Shown: positions 9,336-18,591 of the stretch, one piece after another
How positions within the stretch are numbered: the stretch's first letter is position 1
Layout of the letters: each line of letters begins with the position of its first letter
NCBI GenBank assembly: GCA_947495915.1
Contig: CANMAW010000007.1
Span: forward strand, 62,001 to 126,000
Origin: Maribacter algarum (ex Lu et al. 2025) (nom. illeg.)
Lineage (GTDB): Bacteria; Bacteroidota; Bacteroidia; Flavobacteriales; Flavobacteriaceae
Reading direction: 5' to 3'
DNA: 64,000 bases
The notes under the pieces: model-generated
What the model saw: only the letters and a program-made list of their open reading frames with translations
Told to the model about the DNA's origin: nothing
Databases searched by the model: none
Made by a program: the position numbers and the translations under genes

Positions 9336-9563
9336 ATGCATAGTCAACAAAAACAACCAAACAATCCTTTACATGGCATTAAACTAGTTGATATTCTAGA
9401 GTATCTAACTCAAAATCACACCTGGGAAGAATTAGCCAATCATATTAACATCAATTGTTTTAAAAGTAATCCATCAATAAAATCTTCTTTAAAGTTTTTA
9501 CGTAGAACCCCCTGGGCACGTGAAAAAGTAGAGCAATTCTATTTATATTCGATAAAAAAATAA
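9336..9563 (+). CDS. VF530 family small DNA-binding protein (DUF2132)
   Basis: 75 residues. The pattern [15 protein letters not shown] ... [17 protein letters not shown] then [20 protein letters not shown] is the signature of the VF530/DUF2132 family, whose Vibrio fischeri member was solved as a small helical protein and annotated as DNA-binding. The cellular role is not established. The stop codon overlaps the trmL start by one base (TAATG), so the two are translated together. Confidence 0.88.
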   Translation: MHSQQKQPNNPLHGIKLVDILEYLTQNHTWEELANHININCFKSNPSIKSSLKFLRRTPWAREKVEQFYLYSIKK

Positions 9564-10018
9564 TGAGCTTTAACATTGTACTTCTTGAACCCGAAATACC
9601 TAACAATACCGGTAATATTGGAAGACTGGCCTTGGCAAGTGACTCAACTTTACATTTGGTAAAACCATTCGGATTTGAATTAAATGATAAGCGATTAAAA
9701 AGAGCAGGCTTAGATTATTGGAAACACTTAAAAATTCGTATTTACGAAAACGCTGAAGCATTTTTCGAAATGCACCATGATAAACAAATGGCATTTCTTT
9801 CATCTCATGGCAAACAAAACCATTGGTCAATAAATTACCAAGATGAATTATTTTTAGTTTTCGGAAAAGAATCCGTTGGTATTTCCGCTGAAATTCTAGC
9901 CAATAACGCTGAAAGGGTTTATAAAATACCACTGTACAGTGAGCAAATTCGTAGTTTAAATCTAGCAAATGCTGTCAGCATCGTGACGTATGAAGGGTTA
10001 AGACAATTGAAAAATTAA
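9563..10018 (+). CDS. trmL: tRNA (cytidine/uridine-34 2'-O)-methyltransferase TrmL (SPOUT family)
   Basis: Methylates the wobble ribose of tRNA-Leu using S-adenosylmethionine. 151 residues, the usual size of the minimal YibK/TrmL type. Motifs: PEIPNNTGNIGRLAL at the N-terminus (motif 1), FLVFGKESVGIS (motif 2) and IPLYSEQIRSLNLANAVSIVTYEGLRQL (motif 3), the last two forming the trefoil-knot cofactor site. ATG overlaps the preceding stop by one base. Confidence 0.95.
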   Translation: MSFNIVLLEPEIPNNTGNIGRLALASDSTLHLVKPFGFELNDKRLKRAGLDYWKHLKIRIYENAEAFFEMHHDKQMAFLSSHGKQNHWSINYQDELFLVFGKESVGISAEILANNAERVYKIPLYSEQIRSLNLANAVSIVTYEGLRQLKN

Positions 10019-10075
10019 CGCATACGAAGTAAATTTTTCTTGCGTATAAAGGCTAGAACCAACCCTCAACCGAAA

Positions 10076-10689
10076 TTGAAAAAAGTCTATTGTCTCGTTA
10101 CCCTCTTTTATATTTTTTTTACCTACGAAAGCACAAGTCGTTGACGAATGCATCAACGGATTCAAGTAGGCTTTTTAGGAGCGTGGATACACATCGAATC
10201 TAAAATTGCCCCGAATTGGTCATTTCGCACTGAAATCCGGTACGAATCTCCCCTAATTAGTGGTCTTAACAGTATTTCGCACAATACTGAAAATGGGAAT
10301 TTTACGAGTGATACAGCTGTATATCCAATTTTTATTCCTATGCTATCCATCGAACCACGATGGTATTATAACTCTCCTAAGAGGCAAGAAAATAGTAGGA
10401 ATACTTTTATAATAGTAGTAATTATGCCACGGTATCAATTCGTTTTTACCCTGAATTTGGCGCCCTATCTCCTCAAAAAACAAAAGGAATTGATGGTGGT
10501 ATTTTTATCTCTCCTAGTTGGGGCATACGTCGAAACATAAACTTTAGAATAAACTACGAACTAGGAGCCGGACTAGGCGTTGATATTTATGAATTGTTCA
10601 CTTCTGAAGATTCAACTACAGATATACATGTAAACCTGCATATTCGAATTGGTTACAAATTCGGAAAAAAGGCCTTCAGAGAAAACTAA
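10076..10689 (+). pseudogene. Frameshifted outer-membrane beta-barrel protein gene
   Basis: Three frame segments join into one barrel-like protein. Frame 1 from a TTG at 10076 (KKVYCLVTLFYIFF) is a signal peptide. A shift at the T8 run (10113-10120) leads to PTKAQVVDECINGFK. One missing base near 10166 leads to VGFLGAWIHIESKIAPNWSFRTEI. A third shift near 10402-10411 leads to NSSNYATVSIRFYPEFGAL ... IHVNLHIRIGYKFGKKAFREN ending at 10687-10689. The joined product resembles small flavobacterial outer-membrane proteins. The 130-residue ORF beginning at 10148 is only its middle. Three independent shifts favour a true pseudogene over sequencing error. The TTG may be a mutated ATG. Confidence 0.75.
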
Positions 10690-10742
10690 CAACATTTTCA
10701 AGAGCTATCGGAACAATTCTCATTACTAATACGGCAATTCCT

Positions 10743-10750
10743 TACTTTTG
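10743..10750 (+). promoter_or_regulatory. -7 promoter box (TACTTTTG) for rpe-ypdA
   Basis: Exact TAnnTTTG box 25 bases before the rpe ATG; no clear -33 element. Confidence 0.45.
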
Positions 10751-10775
10751 TATTCAATACTAAAGATTTTACACT

Positions 10776-11432
10776 ATGAGTACAAAAATTGCACCCTCCC
10801 TTCTAGCAGCTGATTTCGGAAATCTACAGAGTGATGTAGAAATGGTGAACCAAAGTGAAGCAAATTGGCATCATATTGATGTAATGGACGGTGTTTTCGT
10901 ACCAAATATTTCATACGGAATGCCAGTGGTTAAAGCTATAGCTAAACATGCTACCAAACCTTTAGATGTGCATTTAATGATAGTTGACCCTGATCGCTAT
11001 ATTAAGACTTTTGCTGAATTAGGGGCCAATATACTATCAGTGCATTACGAAGCTTGTACGCATCTTCATAGAACCTTACAGGCCATTAAAGCTGAAGGCA
11101 TGCAAGCTGGAGTTGCATTAAACCCACATACCAACATTAATCTTCTTGAAGACATTATACAAGATATTGATGTAGTATGTTTAATGAGTGTGAACCCAGG
11201 TTTTGGCGGTCAATCATTTATTGAGAATACCTATGAAAAGGTACGTGCTTTAAAGGAATTAATAGTAAAGAAAAAAGCCACTACCTTAATTGAGATCGAT
11301 GGTGGAGTAACTTCTTTAAATGCAAAATCACTTACTGAAGCTGGTGCAGATGTTTTAGTAGCAGGAAGTTTTGTTTTCAAAAGCGCCAATCCAACACAAA
11401 CTATTCATGATTTAAAAGTTTTAGCCGGGTAA
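10776..11432 (+). CDS. rpe: Ribulose-phosphate 3-epimerase
   Basis: Interconverts ribulose 5-phosphate and xylulose 5-phosphate in the pentose phosphate pathway; cytosolic TIM barrel. 218 residues. Landmarks: IAPSLLAADFGNL, WHHIDVMDGVFVPNIS (metal ligands His and Asp), LDVHLMIVDPDRY, CLMSVNPGFGGQSFI (phosphate loop) and IEIDGGVTSLNA with the second catalytic Asp. ATG fits the family start. The stop overlaps the ypdA start by one base (TAATG). Confidence 0.97.
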   Translation: MSTKIAPSLLAADFGNLQSDVEMVNQSEANWHHIDVMDGVFVPNISYGMPVVKAIAKHATKPLDVHLMIVDPDRYIKTFAELGANILSVHYEACTHLHRTLQAIKAEGMQAGVALNPHTNINLLEDIIQDIDVVCLMSVNPGFGGQSFIENTYEKVRALKELIVKKKATTLIEIDGGVTSLNAKSLTEAGADVLVAGSFVFKSANPTQTIHDLKVLAG

Positions 11433-12400
11433 TGAAATTATATGACCTCATTATTGTTGGGGGCGGGCCTATTGGTATCGCTGTTGGATTAGAAGCTCAA
11501 AAAAAAGGCCTGTCTTATTTGATAATAGAAAAAGGACCTATCGTAAACTCGCTTTTTAACTATCCGTCAAACATGCAATTTTTTTCTTCATCAGAAAAAC
11601 TCGAGATTGACGAAATTCCTTTTATCAGTATTGAGGCCAAACCAAAACGAGATGAAGCCTTAGAATATTATCGCAGAATAGTTACTTCTAACAAGCTAAA
11701 TATTCAACTTTTCGAAGAGGTAGAATCTATCACCAAAACAGACGAGTTGTTTGAGATTAAAACCTCGAAATCAACTTACCGTACTACCAACGTGACTTTA
11801 GCTACGGGCTTTTACGATTTGCCAAACACCTTAGATATACCGGGTGAAGACTTACCCAAAGTATCACACTATTATGATAATCCGCATTATTTTGCAAGTC
11901 AGAAATTAGCCGTTATTGGTGCGAGTAATTCTGCAATTGATGCGGCTTTAGAAAGTTACCGTAAAGGTTCAGACGTCACTTTAATTATTAGAGGACCTGA
12001 GGTAGGGCAACGCGTTAAATATTGGGTACGACCTGATATTATTAACCGAATTGAAGAAGGCAGTATTAAGGCCTATTATAACAGCACTGTAAAAGAAATC
12101 AAACCAGATAGTATAATTATTAATACGCCTGAAGGTGAAATTTCACTGGCCAATGATTTTGTTCTAGCCTTAACGGGATATAAACCAAATTTTAAATTTT
12201 TAGAAAGCCTTGGTGTAACATTGTCAAATGATGCTAAAAAACATCCTTTCTACGACGATGTATCGATGCAAAGCAATATTAATGGACTTTATTTAGCAGG
12301 CGTTATTTGTGGTGGTATGGAAACTCATAAATGGTTTATTGAAAATTCACGAATTCACGCGAAACGCATTGTAACTCATATTATAGAAAACAATATTTAG
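11432..12400 (+). CDS. ypdA: YpdA-family flavoprotein (putative bacillithiol-disulfide reductase)
   Basis: FAD/NADPH oxidoreductase of the thioredoxin reductase superfamily. 322 residues. An FAD Rossmann motif starts the protein (LIIVGGGPIGIAVGLEA), and an NADPH Rossmann motif is near residue 158 (LAVIGASNSAIDAALE). There is no CxxC redox pair, which excludes thioredoxin reductase. The C-terminal FAD contact (NGLYLAGVICGGMETHKWFIENSR) matches YpdA. In Firmicutes YpdA reduces oxidised bacillithiol; the same substrate in this organism is an inference. Translationally coupled to rpe; a terminator follows. Confidence 0.88.
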   Translation: MKLYDLIIVGGGPIGIAVGLEAQKKGLSYLIIEKGPIVNSLFNYPSNMQFFSSSEKLEIDEIPFISIEAKPKRDEALEYYRRIVTSNKLNIQLFEEVESITKTDELFEIKTSKSTYRTTNVTLATGFYDLPNTLDIPGEDLPKVSHYYDNPHYFASQKLAVIGASNSAIDAALESYRKGSDVTLIIRGPEVGQRVKYWVRPDIINRIEEGSIKAYYNSTVKEIKPDSIIINTPEGEISLANDFVLALTGYKPNFKFLESLGVTLSNDAKKHPFYDDVSMQSNINGLYLAGVICGGMETHKWFIENSRIHAKRIVTHIIENNI

Positions 12401-12431
12401 TACTAAGGTGCTAATTACATAGTAGTTAAAT

Positions 12432-12465
12432 AAAAAAGATCTTGCTTAATAGCAAGACCTTTTTA
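12432..12465. terminator. Bidirectional terminator between ypdA and tRNA-Arg
   Basis: AGATCTTGC / GCAAGACCT stem (one mismatch), loop TTAATA, with T5 on the + strand and A6 on the other side, so it can serve both ypdA and the minus-strand tRNA. Confidence 0.8.
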
Positions 12466-12468
12466 TTG

Positions 12469-12542
12469 TGACCCCGGAGGGATTCAAACCCCCAACCCTC
12501 AGAGCCGAAATCTGATGCGCTATTCAGTTGCGCCACGAGGCC
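12469..12542 (-). tRNA. tRNA-Arg (anticodon TCG)
   Basis: 74 nt cloverleaf on the minus strand: 7-bp acceptor GGCCTCG/CGGGGTC (two G-U pairs), D stem GCGC/GCGC, anticodon stem TCAGA/TCTGA with loop TTTCGGC giving anticodon TCG (reads CGA), T arm GGGGG/CCCTC with TTTGAAT loop, discriminator A. CCA is not encoded. A promoter sits 15 bases upstream and a terminator directly downstream. Confidence 0.95.
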
Positions 12543-12557
12543 ATTATTATGTATCGG

Positions 12558-12589
12558 CAAATGTAAAAGTTTCTATTGGCCTATACCAA
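12558..12589 (-). promoter_or_regulatory. Promoter of tRNA-Arg
   Basis: On the minus strand: TTGG (12589-12586), 20 bases, TACATTTG (12565-12558), which is an exact TAnnTTTG. It overlaps the 3' end of yqeY by 9 bases. Confidence 0.6.
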
Positions 12590-13030
12590 TTTACTTTTAA
12601 CAATTGTAGAAATTGTTTTTCCGTCTGCTTGACCAGCTAGTTTTTTTGAAACCATACCCATTACTTTACCCATATCCTTCATACCTGAAGCACCAGTGTC
12701 ATTGATGGTTGCTAGAACCACTTTTTCAATTTCTTCCTCACTAAGCTGCTCGGGTAAAAATTGCTCTATAATAGCCACTTGTGCTAATTCTGGTTCGGCT
12801 AAATCTTTACGTCCTTGATCAATAAAAATTGCTGCACTATCTTTTCGCTGTTTTACCAATTTCTGAACCAATTGAATTTCGGCGTCTTCACTAATTGCCT
12901 CTGAAGAACCCGTTTCAGTTTGCGCTAATAATAACGCAGATTTAATAGCCCTTAAAGACTCTAAAGCAACCTTATCTTTCGCTTTCATAGCGACTTTCAT
13001 TTGTTCCATTACCTGTTGCTGTAAACCCAT
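12581..13030 (-). CDS. GatB/YqeY domain protein
   Basis: 149 residues from ATG at 13030 (MGLQQQVMEQMKVAMKAKD), the usual YqeY length. The reading frame stays open to 13111, but that extension runs through the ftsZ terminator and is rejected. YqeY proteins resemble the C-terminal tRNA-binding part of the amidotransferase subunit GatB; their role is unsettled (possibly tRNA-dependent amidation). Motifs seen: DKVALESLRAIKSALLLAQ, EIQLVQKLVKQRKDSAAIF, IIEQFLPEQLSEEEI and DMGKVMGMVSKKLAGQADG. It lies directly behind ftsZ. Confidence 0.93.
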   Translation of the reverse strand: MGLQQQVMEQMKVAMKAKDKVALESLRAIKSALLLAQTETGSSEAISEDAEIQLVQKLVKQRKDSAAIFIDQGRKDLAEPELAQVAIIEQFLPEQLSEEEIEKVVLATINDTGASGMKDMGKVMGMVSKKLAGQADGKTISTIVKSKLV

Positions 13031-13060
13031 AATAATTTCATTTTTAGGACTGCGAATATA

Positions 13061-13097
13061 AAAAATAAACCCGAAAATAGGGTTATTTTCGGGTTTT
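13061..13097 (-). terminator. Terminator of the dcw operon (after ftsZ)
   Basis: Perfect 12-bp stem (AACCCGAAAATA / TATTTTCGGGTT, 4-base loop). Read on the minus strand it is followed by a TATTTTTT tract, 40 bases after the ftsZ stop and before the yqeY start. Confidence 0.85.
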
Positions 13098-13137
13098 AAG
13101 TATGGAGACATCTACCGCCTCTATAAACTATGTTGAG

Positions 13138-15060
13138 TTAGTCTACATTGTCATGTAGAAAAGAGTTATTTGATCGCAATTGAATTTCATCATTGCTATC
13201 TTGCCCTAAAGTTGTTCGTGAAACTTTATTTTTTTTCTCAGGAATATCAGACAAATCGATACCTTGACGCTTATACGCAGGCTCACTTTCAATTTCTTGA
13301 ATGTTATTCAAGTTATTTTGAAACTTATAATTGAAATCTTTCAATTTTTTTCTTCGCTCATCTGCTCTTTCTTTAAGCAATTCTTCTAAAGGACTTTCAA
13401 TAGGATCTAATTCTTTTTGAGGTTCACTTGCAGTTTCTTTTACTACCGTTTTACGCTCAAAAATTAGCTCGTCTTCAATAATTTTAGGTTCAAATTCTTC
13501 TGCCTTTGATTTTGCACCTGTTAATTGGTTTTCCAATTCCATGTAATCATCTAAACTATATCGTGTTTCGCCTTCTTTATTATATTCTAAAACAGGAACC
13601 ACTTCAATATGTTCGTTTACATCTAATTCAGCAACCTCTTCGTCTAATGTAAAGGTGATTACATTATCTTCCTCTTCTTCATTTTCTGTCACTAATGGAA
13701 GTTCAAAACTCATTTCTATTTGATCTTTTTCAACTTCATTACCAATCACCACTTCTGGATCGACAACTTCAAAATTAGCAACAGTTTCACTGTTTTCGAT
13801 TATGATGAAATCATCTTCAGAAACGTTTTCTGCAATTACCTCTTCATAAAAAACATTAAAATTCTTAATGTAATTAGTAGTAGGAATTAAATCTAATTCT
13901 TCAATATCTTCTGATAAAGAATGTTTAAAAACTGGTGCTTCACCAGCATCTTCATCATCAATCAATTGATGTACAATGTTCTTTGTTGCCTTAGGAGTTA
14001 AATCATGAACTGCCTTTTGACCTTCTTCAAGTGTGTGAATAATTTTTTTTGCTTCACTATTTACAATATCATCTTGTTGATCAACATCAAAACCCGTTGC
14101 AATTACAGTTACTGCAATAGATTCACCTAATTCTTCATCTTCACCAACACCCATTATAATATTTGCACCGTGACCAGCCTCAGTTTGAATATGATCATTA
14201 ATCTCACCTATTTCATCGATAGTAATTTCTTGAGAACCAGAAACGATCAGCAACAATACGTTTTTAGCACCTGTAATTTTGTTATCATTCAAAAGAGGCG
14301 AATCTAAAGCTTTCATAATAGCCTCATTGGCTCTTGAAGAACCTGTTGCTATGGCAGAACCCATAATTGCTGTTCCACTATTAGAAAGTACAGTTTTCGC
14401 ATCTCTAAGGTCAATGTTTTGTGTGTAGTGATGTGTAATCACCTCTGCAATACCTCTAGCTGCAGTAGCTAATACTTCATCAGCTTTAGAAAAACCTGCT
14501 TTAAAACCAAGGTTTCCATAAACTTCACGAAGTTTATTATTGTTAATTACAATAAGAGAATCAACATTATTACGAAGGCGTTCGATTCCCAATTGAGCTT
14601 GTTGGCAACGCATTTTTCCTTCAAATTGAAAAGGCATAGTAACGATTCCTACCGTTAAAATATCCATTTCTTTTGCCATTTTTGCAATTACGGGAGCAGC
14701 ACCAGTTCCTGTTCCCCCTCCCATTCCAGCAGTTATGAAAACCATTTTTGTGGTAACATCTAACATGCCTTTTATCTCTTCTGTACTTTCAATTGCAGCT
14801 TGTTCACCAACTTCAGGGTTTGCACCAGCACCCAACCCTTCTGTTAGAGATACGCCTAATTGAATTTTATTAGGTACCGAACTATTTGTCAATGCTTGAG
14901 AATCAGTATTCAAGATTACAAAATCGACACCATTGATTCCGGCTTGAAACATATGGTTGATGGCATTACTACCACCCCCACCGACACCGATGACTTTTAT
15001 TACGTTACTTTGATTTTTTGGAAGATCGAAGGCAATACCTTCAAATTCTGTGTTGCTCAT
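13138..15060 (-). CDS. ftsZ: Cell division GTPase FtsZ
   Basis: Tubulin-like GTPase that polymerises into the cytokinetic ring. 640 residues, far longer than E. coli FtsZ (383). The GTPase core covers about residues 1-330: [26 protein letters not shown], the tubulin signature [12 protein letters not shown] and the FQFEGKMR region. The extra 300 residues form a very acidic low-complexity linker (runs such as ENEEEEDN), ending in a basic stretch and a conserved-looking tail ([17 protein letters not shown]), which may be the FtsA-binding peptide. ATG start; last gene of the dcw cluster, with its own terminator. Confidence 0.97.
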   Translation of the reverse strand: MSNTEFEGIAFDLPKNQSNVIKVIGVGGGGSNAINHMFQAGINGVDFVILNTDSQALTNSSVPNKIQLGVSLTEGLGAGANPEVGEQAAIESTEEIKGMLDVTTKMVFITAGMGGGTGTGAAPVIAKMAKEMDILTVGIVTMPFQFEGKMRCQQAQLGIERLRNNVDSLIVINNNKLREVYGNLGFKAGFSKADEVLATAARGIAEVITHHYTQNIDLRDAKTVLSNSGTAIMGSAIATGSSRANEAIMKALDSPLLNDNKITGAKNVLLLIVSGSQEITIDEIGEINDHIQTEAGHGANIIMGVGEDEELGESIAVTVIATGFDVDQQDDIVNSEAKKIIHTLEEGQKAVHDLTPKATKNIVHQLIDDEDAGEAPVFKHSLSEDIEELDLIPTTNYIKNFNVFYEEVIAENVSEDDFIIIENSETVANFEVVDPEVVIGNEVEKDQIEMSFELPLVTENEEEEDNVITFTLDEEVAELDVNEHIEVVPVLEYNKEGETRYSLDDYMELENQLTGAKSKAEEFEPKIIEDELIFERKTVVKETASEPQKELDPIESPLEELLKERADERRKKLKDFNYKFQNNLNNIQEIESEPAYKRQGIDLSDIPEKKNKVSRTTLGQDSNDEIQLRSNNSFLHDNVD

Positions 15061-15110
15061 ATTGTATTATTATTACTGGTTTACTTTATCTGCTATTACT
15101 CTGGTTATAC

Positions 15111-16451
15111 TTATTCTGCGTTGTCTAGAAACTCCTTTAATTTTTCAGACCACTTGTCAAAAACAGTTTTTCTTTCTTTTTGAACTTTTACTGCGGTTTT
15201 TACCTCTTCATGACCTGCAAGTACAGCTTCCGCTTCCTGCTCTTGCTCAAACGACTCCAATTCAATATCATCATCCGATTGCCCTTTTCCTCCATTTCTA
15301 ACAGCATTCATCAACAAACCAACCGCAGTTGCATACAACGGACTCGCAACAGCTTCATCTGAATCGCCGGCCAAATGTTCATTTGGGTATCCTATTCGAG
15401 TATCCATACCTGTGATATACTCTACTAATTGTTTTAAGTGTTTTAATTGACTTCCACCCCCTGTTAAGACAATACCTGCTATTAATTTCTTTTTTTGTTC
15501 TTCGTGGCCGTAATTTTTTATTTCAACATAAACTTGTTCTATGATCTCAACGACACGGGCATGAATAATCTTTGAAAGATTTTTCAACGTAATTTCTTTT
15601 GGCTCGCGCCCTCTTAACCCTCGAATCGAAACAATCTCGTTGTCTTTATTCTCACCAGGCCAAGCAGAACCAAATTTCATTTTTAGCAATTCTGCTTGCT
15701 TTTCAATGATAGAACAACCCTCTTTAATATCTTCGGTAATCACACCACCCCCAAAAGGTATCACTGCTGTATGACGAATAATACCATCTTTAAAGATTGC
15801 TAAATCAGTAGTACCACCACCTATATCGATTAAAGCTACACCAGCTTCTTTTTCCTCTTGACTCAACACGGCATCAGACGAAGCTAAAGGTTCTAAAGTG
15901 ATATTACCTAGATCAAGCCCAGCACTTTTTATACATCTTCCAACATTTTTTATCGACGAAACCTGCCCAACAACTACATGAAAATTAGCTTCTAATCGAC
16001 CACCGTACATGCCAATTGGCTCTTTTATTTCTGCCTGACCATCTACCTTATATTCTTGAGGTAACACATGAATAATTTCCTCACCGGGCAACATCACCAA
16101 TTTATAAACCTGATTACATAGCTTATCTAAGTCATCTTCATTAATCACTTCTTCAGAATCAACACGAGTAATATAATCGCTATGGTGTAGGCTACGAATG
16201 TGTTGTCCGGCTATTCCAACAACAACAGATCCAATCTTTAAGCCTGAATTGGCTTCGGCTTCTTCTACCGCTTGTTGTATTGATTTTATTGTTTGTGTAA
16301 TATTATTGACAACACCTCTATGAACACCTAAACTTTTAGATTTACCAATTCCTAAAATTTCTATTTTACCGTATTCATTTTCCTTACCAATTATGGCAAC
16401 GATTTTGGTGGTTCCGATGTCTAGACCTACTGAATATTTACCTTGTTCCAT
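15111..16451 (-). CDS. ftsA: Cell division protein FtsA
   Basis: Actin-like ATPase that tethers FtsZ to the membrane. 446 residues from ATG 16451 (MEQGKYSVGLDIGTTKIVAIIG); a GTG seven codons upstream is possible but would overlap ftsQ. Phosphate-1 motif VGLDIGTTK, phosphate-2 IDIGGGTTDLAIF, adenosine motif IVLTGGGSQLKHL and the SHS2/1C region in between are all visible. The C-terminus has a charged linker and ends FDKWSEKLKEFLDN, an amphipathic helix that fits the membrane-targeting sequence. Lies between ftsQ (5-base gap) and ftsZ (50-base gap). Confidence 0.97.
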   Translation of the reverse strand: MEQGKYSVGLDIGTTKIVAIIGKENEYGKIEILGIGKSKSLGVHRGVVNNITQTIKSIQQAVEEAEANSGLKIGSVVVGIAGQHIRSLHHSDYITRVDSEEVINEDDLDKLCNQVYKLVMLPGEEIIHVLPQEYKVDGQAEIKEPIGMYGGRLEANFHVVVGQVSSIKNVGRCIKSAGLDLGNITLEPLASSDAVLSQEEKEAGVALIDIGGGTTDLAIFKDGIIRHTAVIPFGGGVITEDIKEGCSIIEKQAELLKMKFGSAWPGENKDNEIVSIRGLRGREPKEITLKNLSKIIHARVVEIIEQVYVEIKNYGHEEQKKKLIAGIVLTGGGSQLKHLKQLVEYITGMDTRIGYPNEHLAGDSDEAVASPLYATAVGLLMNAVRNGGKGQSDDDIELESFEQEQEAEAVLAGHEEVKTAVKVQKERKTVFDKWSEKLKEFLDNAE

Positions 16452-16456
16452 ACTGA

Positions 16457-17176
16457 TTAAATTTTGGTGCACACTACTTGATTGTTGAATTCTAAGCTTA
16501 CTATATTATAATTGTCTAAAGTTTTGTCTTTGTTCGCTTTGGTGTAAAAAGCTTTAAAATTGTTAAACTTCTCTTCCAAACTATCTATATCTCCTAAATG
16601 CACCACAAACTGCTCTAAACGAAACTTTAATTGGTACTTATTCGTTTCTTCAATATGAATTCCAATAACATTTTTTCGAAGAAATTGATCTGCATTGATA
16701 TACCTAAGTATTTCATACACATCTTCGAGACTCTTACCTGTAACTTTGCCGGTAATTATTGGAACTCTGGCTGAATGGTTCATTGAAAAAGGCATGCGCT
16801 TACCCTCATCGTCTAAATAAAATTTATCACTACCTTCTATTCTTCCGATTGGCTTTCGCTGCACAACTCTTGCTTCAAGTTCTCCATCAATTGAAAGATA
16901 CACTTGAGCTTTTTTCACCATTTTATTGGCTTCAATGACCTTTTCGATCTTATTCAAAACTAAATTTTCTTTAGGCACATTAGTGAGACTTCCATAATTT
17001 TGTATTAACAATTTATTAACCATGGCTTCGGTAATGTAAAGGTTCTGATCTCCAACGAATTCGATGTTAATCCCTTCCACTTTCTTTGCGTCACTCCTTT
17101 TATTTGAGAAAGCAAAAAGCCCTGTTACTACTACCAACAGCGCGCACATCTTGATATAGTTCCAATTAATTTTCAT
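16457..17176 (-). CDS. ftsQ: Cell division protein FtsQ
   Basis: Bitopic divisome protein linking FtsL/FtsB partners to late proteins. 239 residues: a short cytoplasmic start, one transmembrane helix (residues 9-23, KMCALLVVVTGLFAF), a divergent POTRA domain (INIEFVGDQNLYITEAMVNKLL), then the beta domain with ARVVQRKPIGRIEG and FYLDDEGKRMPFS, both characteristic. ATG start; its first 11 bases overlap the murC 3' end. Short compared with proteobacterial FtsQ, as usual for Bacteroidota. Confidence 0.93.
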   Translation of the reverse strand: MKINWNYIKMCALLVVVTGLFAFSNKRSDAKKVEGINIEFVGDQNLYITEAMVNKLLIQNYGSLTNVPKENLVLNKIEKVIEANKMVKKAQVYLSIDGELEARVVQRKPIGRIEGSDKFYLDDEGKRMPFSMNHSARVPIITGKVTGKSLEDVYEILRYINADQFLRKNVIGIHIEETNKYQLKFRLEQFVVHLGDIDSLEEKFNNFKAFYTKANKDKTLDNYNIVSLEFNNQVVCTKI

Positions 17177-18518
17177 ATGTAAGCTCTTTATAAATTTTAT
17201 TTACTTCTAATCCGATATCACCTGCACCCATGGTGACTAAGACATCTGATTGCTGTTGTTTTATTTCAGCAATTAAATCTTGTTTATCAATAATTTTTTT
17301 ATTCGGATTATTTATTTTAGACAATAACCATTCAGAAGTTATGCCCTTCATAGGTTTTTCTCTTGCCGGATAAATATCTAATAACAAAATCTTATCAAAT
17401 TTTGATAAGCTTGAAGCAAATTCATCTGCAAAATCTTTAGTTCTTGAAAAAAGATGTGGTTGAAAAACAGCCAGCACTTTCTTATTTGGATGCATTTCTG
17501 TTATTGCATCGTAAACTGCGTTAATTTCTGTTGGATGATGTGCATAATCATCGATAAAAACAAAATCATCAGTTTTTATTTTATACGAAAATCGTCGCTG
17601 TACTCCTTTAAAAGTCTCAAGTGCTTTAACAAGGCGGTGAATTGGGGAATTAGATTCCACCGCCATTGCAAAAGCCACTAAACCATTGAGCAAATTATGC
17701 CGGCCAGGTTTGTTGAATTTAACTCCCTTAATTAACTTATCAGGAGTCTCCAAATCGAATATGTAGGTACCATGTTCTATTTTCAAGTTTCGAATACAAA
17801 AATTCGAATCGTCCTCAATGCCATAAGTAATACCCTGCATTGGCAATCCGTTGCGGACAAACAACTTTCCACCGGGTTTCAAACGGTCTGCGAAATCGTG
17901 AAATGATTGCTGTAATGCATCACTATCACCATAAATATCTAAATGATCTGCATCCATTGAAGTCACACAAGCTACGTTTGGTGTCAACCTTAAAAATGAC
18001 CGATCAAACTCATCAGCCTCAACAACCGAATATTCTATTCCTTCCAACAAAAAATTACTATCGAAATCTTCAGAAATTCCTCCTAAAAAAGCAGTAAGCG
18101 GCGTACCTGACTCTTTTAACAAATGAGCCAAAATACTTGAGGTGGTCGTTTTACCATGTGTACCCGCAACAGCAAAGCAAAAAGTATCTTGAGTAATTAA
18201 ACCTAAAACCTCTGATCTCTTTTTAATAGCAAAATGATGTTCTAAAAAGTACTGATATTCTGAATGAGTGGTTGGTACTGCAGGCGTATAAATGATTAAA
18301 GTATTCTCAGCATTGAGAAATTTTTCATCAATTAGACTTATATCATCACTATAATGAATATCTATTTCAAGCGCTGTTAAATCTTTAGTTAGTGGAGTTT
18401 CCGTTTTATCGTATCCTGCGACTTTTTTATTAATAAATCTAAAATATCGTGCTAAAGCAGACATACCAATGCCCCCTATGCCGATAAAATAAACGCTATG
18501 TATATTTTTTAGATTCAT
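17166..18518 (-). CDS. murC: UDP-N-acetylmuramate--L-alanine ligase
   Basis: Adds L-Ala to UDP-MurNAc, ATP-dependent, in cytoplasmic peptidoglycan precursor synthesis. 450 residues from ATG 18518; a TTG two codons upstream opens the frame but is not needed. Motifs: VYFIGIGGIGMSALARYF (nucleotide-sugar Rossmann), AVAGTHGKTTTSSILAHLL (P-loop), VVEADEFDRSFL, TSMDADHLDIYG and FIDDYAHHPTEINAV. Within the dcw cluster, downstream of murG and overlapping ftsQ. Confidence 0.97.
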   Translation of the reverse strand: MNLKNIHSVYFIGIGGIGMSALARYFRFINKKVAGYDKTETPLTKDLTALEIDIHYSDDISLIDEKFLNAENTLIIYTPAVPTTHSEYQYFLEHHFAIKKRSEVLGLITQDTFCFAVAGTHGKTTTSSILAHLLKESGTPLTAFLGGISEDFDSNFLLEGIEYSVVEADEFDRSFLRLTPNVACVTSMDADHLDIYGDSDALQQSFHDFADRLKPGGKLFVRNGLPMQGITYGIEDDSNFCIRNLKIEHGTYIFDLETPDKLIKGVKFNKPGRHNLLNGLVAFAMAVESNSPIHRLVKALETFKGVQRRFSYKIKTDDFVFIDDYAHHPTEINAVYDAITEMHPNKKVLAVFQPHLFSRTKDFADEFASSLSKFDKILLLDIYPAREKPMKGITSEWLLSKINNPNKKIIDKQDLIAEIKQQQSDVLVTMGAGDIGLEVNKIYKELTYEN

Positions 18519-18558
18519 TTTCAATTTTCAATACTATAATTAATCAAGTCAGAAGCAA

Positions 18559-18580
18559 CCTTCCCTTGGGGAATGGAAGG
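18559..18580. repeat. Small GC-rich hairpin in the murG-murC gap
   Basis: CCTTCC ... GGAAGG, 6-bp arms around a 10-base loop (CTTGGGGAAT). It is noticeably richer in G+C than the surrounding 73-base gap. No T-run on either side, so it is not an intrinsic terminator; an mRNA processing or stability element is possible. Confidence 0.35.
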
Positions 18581-18591
18581 CGCGACCAACT

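Noticed and set aside
11432-12400. Thioredoxin reductase
   Set aside because: No CxxC redox pair; N- and C-terminal motifs fit YpdA.
13031-13111. N-terminal extension of the YqeY reading frame
   Set aside because: It runs through the perfect ftsZ terminator hairpin; the ATG at 13030 matches the family start.
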